Shown here one piece after another: positions 1-12,030 of a stretch of 64,000 bases of DNA. The translations under genes were made by a program, and so were the position numbers. Each line of letters begins with the position of its first letter. Position 1 is the first letter of the stretch. This stretch comes from Sisyra terminalis (lineage: Eukaryota; Arthropoda; Insecta; Neuroptera; Sisyridae). The notes below the pieces were generated by a model, which was not told where the DNA came from, did not search any database, and saw only the letters and a program-made list of their open reading frames with translations. The stretch lies in contig OY292277.1 in the NCBI GenBank assembly GCA_958496175.1, positions 24,260,282 through 24,324,281 of the forward strand, given 5' to 3'.

Positions 1-1756
1 AACATATAGAATGTCAGGATATTGAATTTGTATGTGTAAATGTAAGGGGATATTAATAAGATCACCGTTTGGCGGCGACATACACTTTGAAAGCTTAAGT
101 CGGATTTGTCGGAATAAATCTGGTTCAAATAAAAAATGGGAACTGGTCCATTCAAACAGGTGGTGACTTTCGCACGTTTCAGAACGTTTTTTCTTTTCGT
201 ATTGCTCATATTTTACACGGCAAAAAACTCTAGACATATTTTTTTACAAATATACTTTTGTAAAGAATCACTAAGATGCTGGAAGGTTTTTTTATTGGAA
301 TAAATCTAAACTTTTCAGAGAATGTCTCTATAAGCGTCAACAGAATCAAAGCTTCAATTAATCAATTTATCCAAATTTTTTCTTGAATCAGAACGGAAAG
401 TGGAAACAAACATTTTCTGAATTCACACGTTTTTTGAAGATTTCGGTACGCAAGTCGAAAATAATGAATGAATAAATCTCAATTTTTTTGGATAAACCTC
501 AACACTAATCAATTTTCATTTAACTGTAAGTAAACTCAGGTTGAATGTTGAAATTTTATCAAGCATACATACAAAACTTGAATTATAAAAAAAGAAGGCA
601 AATCTTTTTGTAGATTTCACTTACTTTTGTATATGGAATTGACCAATCGAGGCACAGGAAAGTTAACCCAAATTAAAACTATTAATTTTTAGTTTTGAAC
701 CATGTTGGGTGCTTTATTGTTAAAGTTAATTAAGGATGTTATGGAGATACAATCGGGGACAAAAGTACAGAAATATAGAAATTCTTGAATTGATTATTCG
801 TGTAACGGATCATGAGGCGAATACTTAAAAACCTGTTTATAGTTTAAGAGAAAATCGGAAATTTCCCCAAAAATTTAAAACAAATTAAAAAAATAATAAC
901 TAACTTTTGGGACTAAAGATGCCTTGGTTTTAACTCAACAAATCAAAGTATTATTGATTTGATGCTCATAAGTTATGAATGTAGGTTTTTTTAATAAGAA
1001 TAAATCATAAATAAAGCATTAAACTAGCATGTTTTAAGGCATTTATTATTACAAAATAAAAATTAAATTAATAATTCAATATTATATAAAATAATGAAAA
1101 TGTGATAACGCTGTTGAATTCATAGGTAGCGTTGGAAACATTAGTATGTCTCTTTCACATGATGTGAGTAAGCATGCGGGAAATGCTCAACATTTTGATA
1201 ATAAATTATTTGAGATATTTCATTCTTTTCCTTTTTATACTGTGTACTCACGACTGTGACAAAGATAAATTATGCGTTTCATTTTTATCTAACCAAATGT
1301 ACTATCACAGCTCGTATTATATACAAGACGGTACGTCTAAGCTGACGACAGTGTCGCTCTATTTTTAATATGCCACACTTATTAATTTATCAAGTAAAAA
1401 CCACTTTTTCGTCTTACAATTTTCACAGTTGCTTTAGCACTAAATAAGAAACATTTTTTTTTAATTTTTAGTTCTCTGGTAGCATTTTAACGTACCTTCA
1501 TAACATCCTTAGTGTTATTTATGTATGAAAAATTTTATTATTCAAATGATCACGAAAGCGTTGATTCGAACATCAAAATTTTTAAGTATACCCACCCCTG
1601 ATCTAGATACTTTTCCTGAGTATCTTTGACAACTGTGTATATAAAACCTTCGTGAAAATTTATTTACCTTCGAGAAAACTCAAAATCCATTGCGTGATTT
1701 AGAATGAATTAGTGAAAATACAGATTTATAGACGTGGAAAGCGTTACTGTTTACTA
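1..1756. other. AT-rich DNA without a recognised gene
   Basis: This stretch should lie in the gsb intron that follows the 2742-2853 exon, or downstream of the gene. I translated the longer open frames by eye, and their composition looks like chance AT-rich reading frames. I see no homeodomain-coding exon and no clear transposon terminus. Confidence 0.5.
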
Positions 1757-2336
1757 CAGTCCCTGGTCAAATTATTAGACGCACTTAAGATTTTTTCCAA
1801 TTTTATGTATTCTACTAAATTAAATGTGATTCTATTTAGTTTTTACTTTATTAAAAATAATAAACAGTTTTCGGAAATATATTTTCTAAATAAGGGTATA
1901 GTCTTGATTATTACCCCAATACCCTACTCTTGATAAATAGTCCTGATTTGAACCCCATTGAAAATGTGTTGGCTTTGATAGGAGAAAAATGGTTAAATAG
2001 GTGATCACATCAGAAAAATAGCCCAAAGAAAAAAAATTTCATAAATAAAACCACAAATGTAGTGGACATTATTGTCCTACATATACAACACGCTGCGAAT
2101 GATTTAAGCTTTAATAGCAGTAAAAGGGCTTTCAATTAAATATTAAACAATTAAGTTCGCCATAATTAACAAGATATTTAAAATGAAATAAAAGTTATTT
2201 TTCAGTAAATATGATTTTTTTATCACATTAATTGGTAATAAGTGTAATAAATTAAAATATAACACAAAATATAATAGCTTTTACTTCACACTTTGTACAA
2301 ACTCTATAGTGCGTCTATTAATATGGCCAGGGACTG
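1757..2336 (+). mobile_element. Tc1-like DNA transposon, internally deleted (copy 1)
   Basis: The ends are inverted copies of roughly 28 bp, beginning CAGTCCCTGG on the left and closing CCAGGGACTG on the right, each flanked by TA, the target used by Tc1/mariner elements. Near 1944-1975 the plus strand reads a transposase-like P-D-L-N-P-I-E-N-V motif, which is the third catalytic region of Tc1 DDE transposases. Stops and the 580-bp length show that it is a deleted, non-functional copy. A homologous copy in the opposite orientation lies at 11225-11849. Confidence 0.8.
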
Positions 2337-2741
2337 TATACTATGTAGAGATAACGATTGACGGTTTAAAATATTCAGTTTTTCCTCAAATGAAATAGTT
2401 TAGGTACATATTTTTCTACAGTCACTTAATATAAGTATTATATTGGTATTTCTAACGAAGAAAAAAGGAAATGCGCTAGTTATTCTTTTTTCAATTGATT
2501 TTACAGTAAATTTTCGATTTCATAAATGTTTTGACTAAATAATCAATTTTCATAAAAATTTTCATAAAGATTATTTCTTCCTACGAAATGGTAATGTTTT
2601 TAGCGATAAATAAAGTATTCTATTTTAAATAATAATTTGTAATGTAAAATAATTTCTGAGTTTTATAAAATTTCTAATGAATAAACGTAACTTTAAGTGA
2701 TGTTTTCTACAGTGAAACTATTGCTAAAATATAACACTTAC
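2337..2741. other. intron DNA next to the gsb exon
   Basis: On the minus strand this is the start of the intron after the 2742-2853 exon. It is AT-rich, with no recognised exon or mobile element. Confidence 0.5.
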
Positions 2742-2853
2742 CACCCAATATTCCATTGATGGTGTAATCCTTTTTCCCATCCGAATCATCCTTCCGGCCA
2801 CCTCGTAATAAGCGACTGATCGATGAAATGCTTGGAGGATCTGTCACGCCTTC
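2742..2853 (-). CDS. gsb: gooseberry (Pax3/7) internal exon: end of paired domain plus octapeptide
   Basis: On the minus strand an acceptor (TTTTAG, ending at 2854) is followed by 112 nt of open frame and a strong donor (GTAAGT, starting at 2741). The translation starts [18 protein letters not shown], the last part of the RED subdomain. It then has a short acidic/lysine linker and [10 protein letters not shown], the octapeptide-like Groucho-type repression motif of Pax proteins. The [14 protein letters not shown] and Y-T-I-N-G-I-L-G-G strings fit gooseberry better than paired or gooseberry-neuro, as known from Drosophila. The exon enters in phase 0, matching the K that ends the 35228-35541 exon, and leaves in phase 1. 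The homeodomain would follow in the next exon, which I do not find in bases 1-2741. Role, from the family: segment-polarity transcription factor acting in the nucleus. Confidence 0.88.
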
Positions 2854-2879
2854 CTAAAATCAAAGAAGGAAAAATAAGA

Positions 2880-3700
2880 AAAAAAAATGGGAAAAATAAC
2901 GTATTTTGTGATGTTATGAAGGTGTTACGAGAGTCGTTCGTCGTGGGTTGCTGAATATTTGCCTACTCAATCATTCGAAATACTACGATGAAGAGCGTCT
3001 ATTTTCTCAACTAGTGTTAATATTTCTCGGTCGATCCGTGTAAATCGGATTTGCATTCCAACTTATTGTGGGTTTGGATTGGAAAAAGTACGAGAATTTT
3101 GATAGATTTGTTGATGATAATGTAGAACATATAAACGCGGTTTTACTCCAAGGAAGTGATGGAACATTGAAGAAAAACGGGCCGAGCCGGGCGGACATGA
3201 AGAGATTGAAGAAAGATGTTATGGTCAGATAATAAAATGCAGATGATAAACTAGTGGGAGGGCAAAAGATTTCTTTAGATATCGATCTGTGACACATCAG
3301 ACACCGCCGTCAGCTGTCCATCACGTACCAACATAAACACACCACAAATATTTTAATCATAGATTATCGCAGTCAACCTGAGTCAACCAAACGTCCATCT
3401 CAATCCCGTTCATATTATTACAAAAACATTGGTATAATAATAACAATAATAATTTTGTAGAAAAATACAGGTCCGGATTATTATCGAACGATATGCACGA
3501 GCCGATTTCATTTGCGCTCACGCCACACATTTTTATTTAGCAAATTCAAATAATCAATGGTTTTTATTCAAATAATTCACCAAATCATTTTCCGTTAAAA
3601 TAATACCTACTTTTAGTAGTACTTGTTCTTCCTGTCATAATTTCTATTTTCGCTACATTCAACAAAAATTCAAATTAGCTCGGCTACAAATAATTCATAC
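2880..3700. other. higher-complexity intron DNA with a coding-like stretch
   Basis: Between about 3040 and 3240 the plus strand reads a frame with coding-like composition, including L-Q-G-S-D-G-T-L-K-K-N-G and A-D-M-K-R-L-K-K-D-V-M, and then hits stops. I recognise no family. It could be an old transposon fragment. Confidence 0.3.
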
Positions 3701-3938
3701 AAATAATTCACACCTTAATTATTGCAAGTAATAACACCATTACATTTTCTCCTAATAAAAAGAAATCGCTTCCAAATATGCTATTAAGCTATAAAATTAT
3801 GATAATGTATAATAAATTAATTGCTTTAAATATTACTACCCTCTACATTTTTCTACAAATTATAACATATTTTGTTAGTTTAACAATAAATAGTAACCAA
3901 GATTACAAAGTACAGCAGGATCTTTTAATCCTTTATTT

Positions 3939-3971
3939 TAATTGCATGAAAATTAAAAAGGCTCATGCAAT
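3939..3971. repeat. short hairpin
   Basis: Ten-base inverted arms (AATTGCATGA / TCATGCAATT) are separated by a 13-base loop. No function is visible. Confidence 0.5.
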
Positions 3972-5440
3972 TTTATGGCCAATGGTTTACCCCACTATGG
4001 TTTCATACCGAAAAAATAATACTTTTCGGTAATACCCCAATCTTCCATTGGGCTTTCTTTGGTACTACTCCCAGACCTAAATCTAATTAAAACAGGACAG
4101 GGACTCTTGAAAAAGTAATCTACCCTTCTTAGTATTTTTCTTAAGTCAAAAATTACTGAAACTTTGAATCACAACTCATAAATAAAAACAATGATTAGTT
4201 GAAAATATGTTGGCTAAATGAAAAGCTTAAGAATAAGGGTGATATAACAAAATATATGTTAAACATCTATTTCTTTTTCTTTTTTTGTAAATATTATCAA
4301 TAAATATTAAACCAACAGTATTATTTTCATCAAAATTTTCAAAACAAACTTCTGCCCATTTTTTTTCGATTATCAAAAATAGTTACCAGGTGGTTATTAT
4401 GTTACAACTAAAGACTACAAGTATAAAGAATAGTACGGGTGCAGAATTTTTGACGTCCGCGAATTTTTAAGTATAACATTTGTAGATCCAAGTACAAATA
4501 AAACAGATCTACGGTTTATGAACAAAAAAGGTAGATATTTAAAGATATAAAAAGAAGAACGCTAGAGTGCCTTAAAAATATGTTGTGGTCCTATTTATTA
4601 AATATAATTTACGAGAGTAAACTATAACTATAAATTTGAACAAAAACTAAAACAAATGATACGTAATTTGATTGCCCAGCAATCTTCCTCAGTGGTCATC
4701 ATGCAGTATTGGATCACTCCGTAATTGCTACGCTATGAGTCACTGTGACTCATTTGTTTGAGCTTTTGGTCAAATTTGTGTTTATAGTTTACTTTTCTAA
4801 ATTATATTACATAAATAAGACAATAGTGCATTTTATTTATTTTATAAACTGTTTTTATAGTTATTGCGGCCATCGAAGAATATCTTGACTTAAGAATCTT
4901 CACTAGAATGGAGCAAATATGGTAAATACCACAAAACTGCTTAGGTCTAATGCGAACAAAGTGAAGAGCATGCGATTGATCGCTAATGTTCTGAAAGAGC
5001 ACAGAACTTTTAGAAGAAGTTGAAAAAAAGAAGTTCAAAATACCTACTATGTGAATAATAAGCCTTAAAGCAAATAACTTTAAAAAAATGTGTGTCCTTT
5101 TGGATCATCATGTGTCATTTTTGTTTTATTAATGCAAGTTCTTAATAGAACTTGCATTAATATAATTATATAATACTAATAGCTACCCGTGTATTATTCA
5201 CAGCCAACACTGACACAACTGATTAATTGTGAATGAAAGAAATAAGAATAAAATTGAAACAAATGACAATTATAAATTAGTTCAAATTTGTAGTTGAGGG
5301 TTTCTGCAAAACCTCGTGCTCATGAATCCTATTGGAAAAAAAAGATGCTAAATTATTGAAATGTTTTTTTCTTTTCGTATTTTGAAATGATTACAATATT
5401 TACTGTATAACGTATTATTTACTTATTTTTGTAAGAATCT
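3972..5440. other. AT-rich intron DNA
   Basis: I see no exon or transposon. A compact perfect inverted repeat lies near 5130-5163 (TTAATGCAAGTTCT and its complement). Confidence 0.5.
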
Positions 5441-5696
5441 TTTTGCTCTACTACGGTTTTACCTTATTCCATCTCTCAAGACGTCTCATTAAGTCATGTT
5501 TCCAAAATTGCTATGGTTTAGATAAGAAATAATACTAGAGGTTTATTTTAATACTTTATTTAAATAATACTGGGGTAGTTTTTAAATTCATCCACGTGAA
5601 ATAAAATCGCACCTCCAGAATTATTTCTTATCCAAAACACAATAATTTCGGAAACAAGGCATAATGAGGGTTTTAGTCTAGGGGCAGCAAAAAGAA
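5441..5696. mobile_element. foldback MITE
   Basis: Two arms of about 110 bp are inverted copies of each other. The left runs from TTTTGCTCTACTACGG past GATAAGAAATAATACTAGAGGT. The right mirrors it from CACCTCCAGAATTATTTC to GGGGCAGCAAAAAG. No coding capacity is visible. The family is not recognised. Confidence 0.65.
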
Positions 5697-7590
5697 AATG
5701 GTTCTACGAGTATATGCTGTAATAATAATAATGTAATTTCACTGTGAGGATTATGACTGAAAATTTGCAAATTTACAACATTTATATAAGTACATAATAC
5801 TTTAAATAATTTAACGGTCAATGATTAATCAGATTATAGTTCTATTTTTTTAATGTTTAGTTATTGAAATCGCAAAAATGTTTACAAAGATTACAAAACA
5901 TGGCGTTGGGGTTTTGTTAATTTTACGTGATGAATATGTACTTTAAAGTGGATATAAATTAATAAATTGCTGAATGTAATAATTAATATTGACTATAACA
6001 ACTATGTGTATGACTTTATACAGCTAATATCAAATTGTGAGCTTATTATTAATAATATATGTTTCTATTGATTGAAACTATTAACGTTATTATTAATAAC
6101 ATATCAACTCAGGCATCTATATGGAAAATATGCGTGTACCTATAGTTTACAAATATCCAATTCAATATCATTGAATATATGTAGGTACGTATAAAGAGAC
6201 AAAAATTTTCAATGCATTCTAAATATATTACGAATATTTCAATGACAATATGAATTTAATATTAAATATCAATTTTATTTTCCATATTATTTCCCTCGTT
6301 TCAAAGCGAACAAATCATTATTTTCTCCCTTCTTGATTTACAAAATTATTCAGATTGCAATATGAAACGCTAATTTTGAAAAAAAAAGAAACATAATAAA
6401 AGTTATTGGAATTTCTAAAATTCGATCAAGTTTAATCGAATTATTAGTTAAAATTTGTCAATGCGTTAGAGTATTGAAATAAATAAAATCCAGATGTAAT
6501 TTTAGATAAATCGGTGAATAACGGCATATCACAATGAAAATTTTACGATTACGAGTTTAGAATTTCAAATTTAATGTTGGGAAATCAAACTTGCTATATT
6601 ATAAATTCAATCGTTTGTAATTCAAGTTTCCGTGAAGGAAAAAGTTTTATATATCTCAATTCTTCAAATGTAGGACGAAAATATCTATACTGTGTGAGTG
6701 TCTTTTTTAATTAAAGAAGCTAATATTTTTACCACCCACATTATGATTAATAAAAGAGTCATCACTTTATTATCTATCAGTTATTATCTATCTAAAATTA
6801 AAATTTTTGCTTTGTTAAAATGATAGCACAATCGATGAAGTACAATCGATGGTGAAACTAGCTAATACCCACAACCTCGTTTTTATGGTATAAATCTGTG
6901 TATTAGTAGGTATAGTATTTTAGTTTAAATTTATAAGATACAAAATACTATTCATAACTAAACCCACAATTTAGAAGAATATTCGTCTTGAACCATTGGT
7001 TTAAATTAAAATTTTTTAAGCTGAGGGTTGCGGAATCTATTACATTCATATTGACTTTTTTCCAATAATTAAAAATTAATGATTGTAGCCTAAAACTACA
7101 AAAACATGCTTAAGGATTCAACAAAATTATATTTTGTATAAATATTTATATATCCTATTGGTCTTTTATATTTTTACATTGAAAATTGAACTCTAAATAT
7201 GACCGTTTGAAAAATGCCTCAATTTACTAGTCTAACAATAGAAATTGATTAAAAAGTGTTTTTTTTTTTCAATGAAAATGGAAGGAAAAAATTTAAAGTG
7301 TAGGAACCCAATTCAGAAAATGGCTAAAATAATTACAAAATTATTCCTTAATCAAACCTATATCAACGAGTAGGTCTTGACGATCATAAACAGTAATAAA
7401 ACTCATTTAGTAGTGTAAATATCATATTCACCCTTCTCCAATAAAAAAATATGCCTTCCATTATATCTCTAAAACGAAATATTAATAGAATAATCATAAG
7501 TTTTAGGCGAAAGAAACTGAGGAAAATATTAATAAGCACAATGGGTACCTTTAGCGACTAAACACTGACATTATTTAATTTTAAATTAAA
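5697..7590. other. AT-rich intron DNA
   Basis: Very AT-rich with no exon, clear terminal repeats or tandem arrays. Confidence 0.5.
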
Positions 7591-7599
7591 ATTTTATTT

Positions 7600-7812
7600 A
7601 TTTATTCTATTGGTAATTCTGTTTTAACTTTGTATCTTTTTACTTTGTAATTTTTAACTATGTTACTTTTAATTTTGTTAAACTGATTTAGATATATGAA
7701 ATTGTACATTGCATTACATTACAATTGTAATATTCCAGTTCTATGTACAGATGCTTTGCATCTCTGTAGAATGCCTACTGGAAGTAAAATAAATAAATAA
7801 AATAAAAAAAAA
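7600..7812 (+). mobile_element. non-LTR retrotransposon 3' tail
   Basis: The segment ends in an A-rich tail (AATAAATAAATAAAATAAAAAAAAAA) preceded by GAATGCCTACTGGAAGTAAA, a layout typical of LINE 3' untranslated ends in insects. No reverse transcriptase frame remains. Confidence 0.5.
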
Positions 7813-7969
7813 AGTTCACTATATAGGGTTCTACTTGGATAGTCATCTCACTTGGAATCCATACACCAGACTGAAAATACAGGTACCTACTTAACAGACG
7901 TTACGAACTTTAACGTGGATTATTAGGATCCAAATCTACCATAGTATGCACAATTCACTGACTTTATAC

Positions 7970-8389
7970 CAGTGCTTCCCAACCAATTTTGGACCATGCC
8001 TCACTTAGACATTTCTAAAATCCTAATGCCCCCCCTTGTGATATTTAAATTTTGTTATTTAAAATTTTACGATTATTCAACAGAAGAAAGCTTAAAAGCT
8101 TCCAAAGAATAAGTCATCTATGAAAGAGAAAAATAAAAAATGAAAGAACAGTTAAATAAATAAAGTTTCCAATCATATAATAGAAAACTGAAATGAAAAA
8201 ATAGCATATATTTAAGTGAAACATTATTCAAAAGGAATTAATAGCAATTCACTACTAATAACTCATTCTCGAATTACCCAATAATTTATGGTATAGTAAG
8301 CCGAAGAGTGCACGTCCTGCCCATGATCCATTAAAATATTGTAGTGCCCCATCGGTGGAGCCTGGCCCCACGTTGGATGGGAATGATGG
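7970..8389. mobile_element. hAT non-autonomous element with 8-bp target duplication
   Basis: The left end CAGTGCTTCCCAACC and the right end, whose complement reads CCATCATTCCCATCC, are imperfect inverted repeats of hAT type. Both ends are flanked by the same 8 bp, CTTTATAC (7962-7969 and 8390-8397), the exact length hAT transposases duplicate. The 420-bp interior is AT-rich and non-coding, so it must have been moved in trans. Confidence 0.8.
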
Positions 8390-8499
8390 CTTTATACAAA
8401 ACAATATCAACTGCATATACATACAGTTTGTCTCAATAGTCAATTGTATGTACCTACAACATATTTACAAATAGTGGCACAGTAAAAATTAAATTAATA

Positions 8500-9030
8500 C
8501 AATAGCGATTGTATACTATTATTACCCATTTCTATCTATGTATTGAAACTGATTTTTAATTAAAATTTTGAAAAACATACTGCAATATAATGTATCAATC
8601 GACTTTCCTTGCATTATTTTACAAATTGCTTTAATTTCAAGAAACACCTTTGTTTTAAATGTATTTAAACTATTGTGTATTATTATGGATATGGTTCAAA
8701 TTATAAAAATTTAAAATGTTAAGTTCGACGATATAGATGTTTTACAATAAAATAACAACTGATGGTGTCTGTTACGACTGTTATCTCCTCCCGGCACTTT
8801 TTAACTTCGTTGTCGATCATTTCAGTTGGTTTCCCCTACCGAATAACAAAAAAACCTGTGCTAACGGTCCAGTCGGTCGACTTGATTGCGTTTTTTTAGT
8901 TCTATCGAATCGCTCCCAAAAGTGGCCAGTTTTCACCCGCTTGAAGTTTCATGCTAACCGTTGGAGAAAAACTTTCTACGGCATCCTGATTATTTTTTCA
9001 TAACACTACTAAAGAAGTATGATTTCAAGA
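8500..9030. repeat. dispersed repeat family A, copy 1
   Basis: Long stretches recur at 28010-28510 and 46920-47665, for example the blocks around CAATCGACTTTCCTTGCATT and CTACCGAATAACAAAAAAAC. Open frames here are not conserved between copies, so I treat it as a degraded mobile element of unknown class. Confidence 0.65.
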
Positions 9031-9314
9031 AGTTATAAAACATAGCACTTCTTTCTATACAAATAGAGCAATTTATTGATAAAATAATCGATTTTTTATA
9101 AATTAAAATAAATCATACACAATTTTGCACGCACTGCGTTGTGATAAATAATAAATGCAAAATGAAATGCCAAAATGACGCGGACTTACAACACTCTCCC
9201 AAAACATAAATTAAATAATTATTTTAACACAAATTAAATAAATAAAAATCTCAAATTCATACGTTGCTAAGCGTTTTTCAAAATAAATCACAGGAATCGA
9301 TGATTACAAATAAT

Positions 9315-9512
9315 ATATAGGCAAGTAGGCGTAAAAATTTGCAGAAGATGCCGAGGGACACCTTAATCTTCTAAAGGTATGAAATATACTTTACATCCGA
9401 TTCTCATGCCTACTGAATATACCTAGAGAATTTTATGAAAATCGGTCCAGCCGTTTCGGAGGAGTTTAGCTACAAACACCGTGACACGAGATTTTTATAT
9501 ATAAGAAAGATT
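9315..9512 (+). mobile_element. RTE-like LINE 3' end
   Basis: The block AATTTTATGAAAATCGGTCC, then AGCCGTTTCGGAGGAGTT and CACCGTGACACGAG, followed by a TATATATAAG tail, is the common 3' end of RTE-type retroposons in insects. Only the tail is present. Confidence 0.55.
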
Positions 9513-10117
9513 GTCATCGAGGATCTGAAATTTTACAGTAGAGCAATTTATCTTCAATAGAAGGTTCTTCTTTGCAGAAATTCTTACTATTTTCTTGCTA
9601 TTCTGAGAGTTTCACTTATTTTCTGAAATAGGCAATCATAATAACAATCTTGGCTTTGTTGATTACAGCTTTAATGTTCAACCAAACCTGAGACTTCGAA
9701 GCCAGGACATTCGTTTCATTTCTACTATCCGCTTTCCAGGTACTTTCTCCTGGATAATGTTTTGGTGCATTTGATATCTCACCTTTTCATTAATGGTCTA
9801 GATCATATATTTATCAATTTTGCTAAGGTAAGTACCTATAAATACATCAGTCATCCATTGTCGCTTCATACGTGATGTAATAACTGAATAACATTAAAAC
9901 TTGAAGAAAAAAAACCGAGAACCATAAGGGGTCTGCCGTTTAATTTAAAAGACTTGAGACTAATGATTAGTGAGATAGGTACAGATGTACAACTAAAAAT
10001 TTGATTAAATTGTATGATTTTTTTCTTGGACACTTGATATGATATATTCATAATGAAAATGAATTTCTTACATGAACATTGAGATAAGTTGCATAATTTT
10101 TTTTCGTTTTTAATATG
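9513..10117. other. AT-rich intron DNA
   Basis: I see no gene or repeat terminus. The long minus-strand open frame across 9866-10390 looks like chance, running from GC-richer into AT-rich DNA. Confidence 0.45.
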
Positions 10118-10395
10118 TTTTGAAAGAGGTGTGTTTAGTGAGCGGTACTGGACTCGATCAAAGAGCTCATACTCAGCGGGATGGGAAGTTAAACGACGCA
10201 AATGGGTGTCGTAGGTGTCCATTACATTGGATGGCTTGCATTTATAGCGGTACGGCAAGCGGCAGAACGCGTGCTGACCACCACAGCCCCAAGTCAGTGG
10301 CGGGTCCAGCTTTGAATGCATGTGTAAATGACTTCGCCGTTGGGGCCACCACGCCACTTTGCTCTGGAATTTCCACAGATCCGTACACATGTACC
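10118..10395. other. isolated GC-rich block in AT-rich intron
   Basis: About 280 bp with clearly higher GC than its surroundings. It contains GAGCTCATACTCAGCGGGAT, CGGCAAGCGGCAGAACGCGT and GCCGTTGGGGCCACCACGCC. Overlapping open frames exist on both strands, and none matches a family I know. On the minus strand there is a TATAAATGC at about 10238-10246. It could be a regulatory island, a transposon piece or a retrocopied fragment. Confidence 0.4.
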
Positions 10396-10743
10396 AAATA
10401 TGTGTGCATACATATTACACATATTTCTCCGTAGGTACCTACATACCACAAACTGTCACATTATATTTATCAAACCTGCTCAAGTGGTCACCATTTAACA
10501 TGAGATTAAATTATTATAATCCATACAATAATTCCACTATACACATATTTTTTAATATAAAATTTCACTATCAGCAACTTTTATCTTCGATTTTCAGATT
10601 GAAGCAAATCATTATTACTCCTATAAACAATATATCATCAAATTTAATTTTATTGTGTATTTTTTTCAATCAAGAAACATAAAATTTGAATGTTACTTAA
10701 ACTATAAAGTGTGTAATATACATACTAGTATGGCAATCCTTTA

Positions 10744-10774
<31 letters not shown>
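10744..10774. repeat. TA microsatellite
   Basis: An uninterrupted run of TA units. It directly precedes the repeat that starts at about 10775. Confidence 0.9.
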
Positions 10775-10779
<5 letters not shown>

Positions 10780-11100
10780 CGTAAGTCCTGACTGATTGAC
10801 TGAATGATGGATTAAGCCAAACCCTAAGGTTTTATAAGCCGCTGGTCGCAGAATTATGAAATTTAGAGAGTACATCCCTTGTATAATGTAGGCATCCGAT
10901 AAGAATGGGTTTTAGATAATTCTTCCCTTTACAGGATGAAAAGGGGTGATAAATTTTATATGTGATAACACGTGGCTGTCAACAATTGAAACTTCACATT
11001 TAATTATCAAAGTAGGTACTGTGAAACATGAAACATTAAACGATTTTAAAAATTGAATAAATATTTCGATTTGAATTTGGAGTAAATGCAAAAACATATA
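10775..11100. repeat. dispersed repeat family B fragment
   Basis: Blocks such as GTAGGCATCCGATAAGAA and GATGAAAAGGGGTGA recur in related form at 27640-27820. The type is uncertain. Neighbouring pieces (11870-12030 and 13170-13205) resemble other parts of the same repeat landscape. Confidence 0.45.
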
Positions 11101-11224
11101 AGTAAAATTGAATTGTCAACATGTATAGTGTTTGTAATACCAAACTAGCATTACCTTTTTACTAAAGCTATATCTATACTATTGATGTACTTATCTAATT
11201 CTAACCAAAGTCTATAGATACATA

Positions 11225-11849
11225 CAGTCCCTAGTCATATTAGTAGTTGTGCTATTGGTTTTATATAAAGCCTGAAATAAGAGCTATTTTATTTTGGGTC
11301 CATATTTTTGATTGGGTTTAACTTTCCTGTGCAAATTTTATTTATTACGCTTATTACCAACTAGCGTGACCAAAAATCATACTTACTAAAAATAAATTTT
11401 TACCATCATATTAATTAGTTTTCTTCTTAATTATGGCGAGCTGAATTGTTTAATATTTAATTGCAAGCTCGTTCTACTGATATTTAAGTTCTCATTCTGC
11501 GCAGTATGCTGTCTATGTAGGACAATACCGTCTGCTGTATTATTGGATGATGATTCCATACGTGAATATTTTTTCTAAGGGCTATTTTTCAGGTGTGACC
11601 ACCTCTTTAGCTACTTTTTTCTTCAGCAATTTCCACATATTTTCAATGGGTTTCAAATCAAAGCTTTTATCCTAAAATAGGGTAATAGAGATAACAAACA
11701 AGGTTTTACCCTTACCCAGAAAATATATTTCTTAAAAATCAATAAAAATTTTTATAATGTAGAAAGTAAACAATATTAAATTTAATTTAGTAGAATATGT
11801 ACATTTTGTATAAAATCTAAAGTGCGTCTCATAATATGGCCAGGAACTG
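11225..11849 (-). mobile_element. Tc1-like DNA transposon, internally deleted (copy 2)
   Basis: This is the inverted homologue of 1757-2336, with ends CAGTCCCTAG and CAGGAACTG flanked by TA. On the minus strand the frame around 11600-11680 reads D-L-K-P-I-E-N-M-W-K-L-L-K-K-K-V, the C-terminal catalytic region of a Tc1-type transposase. This copy keeps more readable transposase than copy 1 but is still truncated. Confidence 0.8.
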
Positions 11850-11869
11850 TAGTATTTGTTTTAGGATGT

Positions 11870-12030
11870 TGTTATTCCAAATTTACTGTTTTAATATTTT
11901 TATGTGAATCTATATATCATCTTTTAACTAAACAGATAAACCAATTTTTATAAAATTTGGTATTAAGACACAAATCCATGTTCCACTCACTGCAGGCTTT
12001 ATGTTCTAATTTAAAAATAATAAGAAAAGG
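11870..12030. repeat. dispersed repeat family B fragment (second part)
   Basis: The segment with AAATTTGGTATTAAGACAC matches the one at 27045-27250 (GAAATTTGGTATTAAGATAC). The segment order differs from the 27-kb copy, so these may be separate insertions. Confidence 0.45.

Noticed and set aside
3007..3297. 96-codon minus-strand frame as a gene
   Set aside because: No homology is recognised, and the opposite strand looks more coding-like; no splice or start context.
8737..9003. 88-codon open frame on the plus strand as a gene
   Set aside because: It lies in dispersed repeat family A, and the frame is not kept in the other copies.
9866..10451. Overlapping open frames of about 70-174 codons on both strands as genes
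   Set aside because: They overlap one another, run from a GC-rich block into AT-rich DNA and have no domain, signal peptide or splice context.
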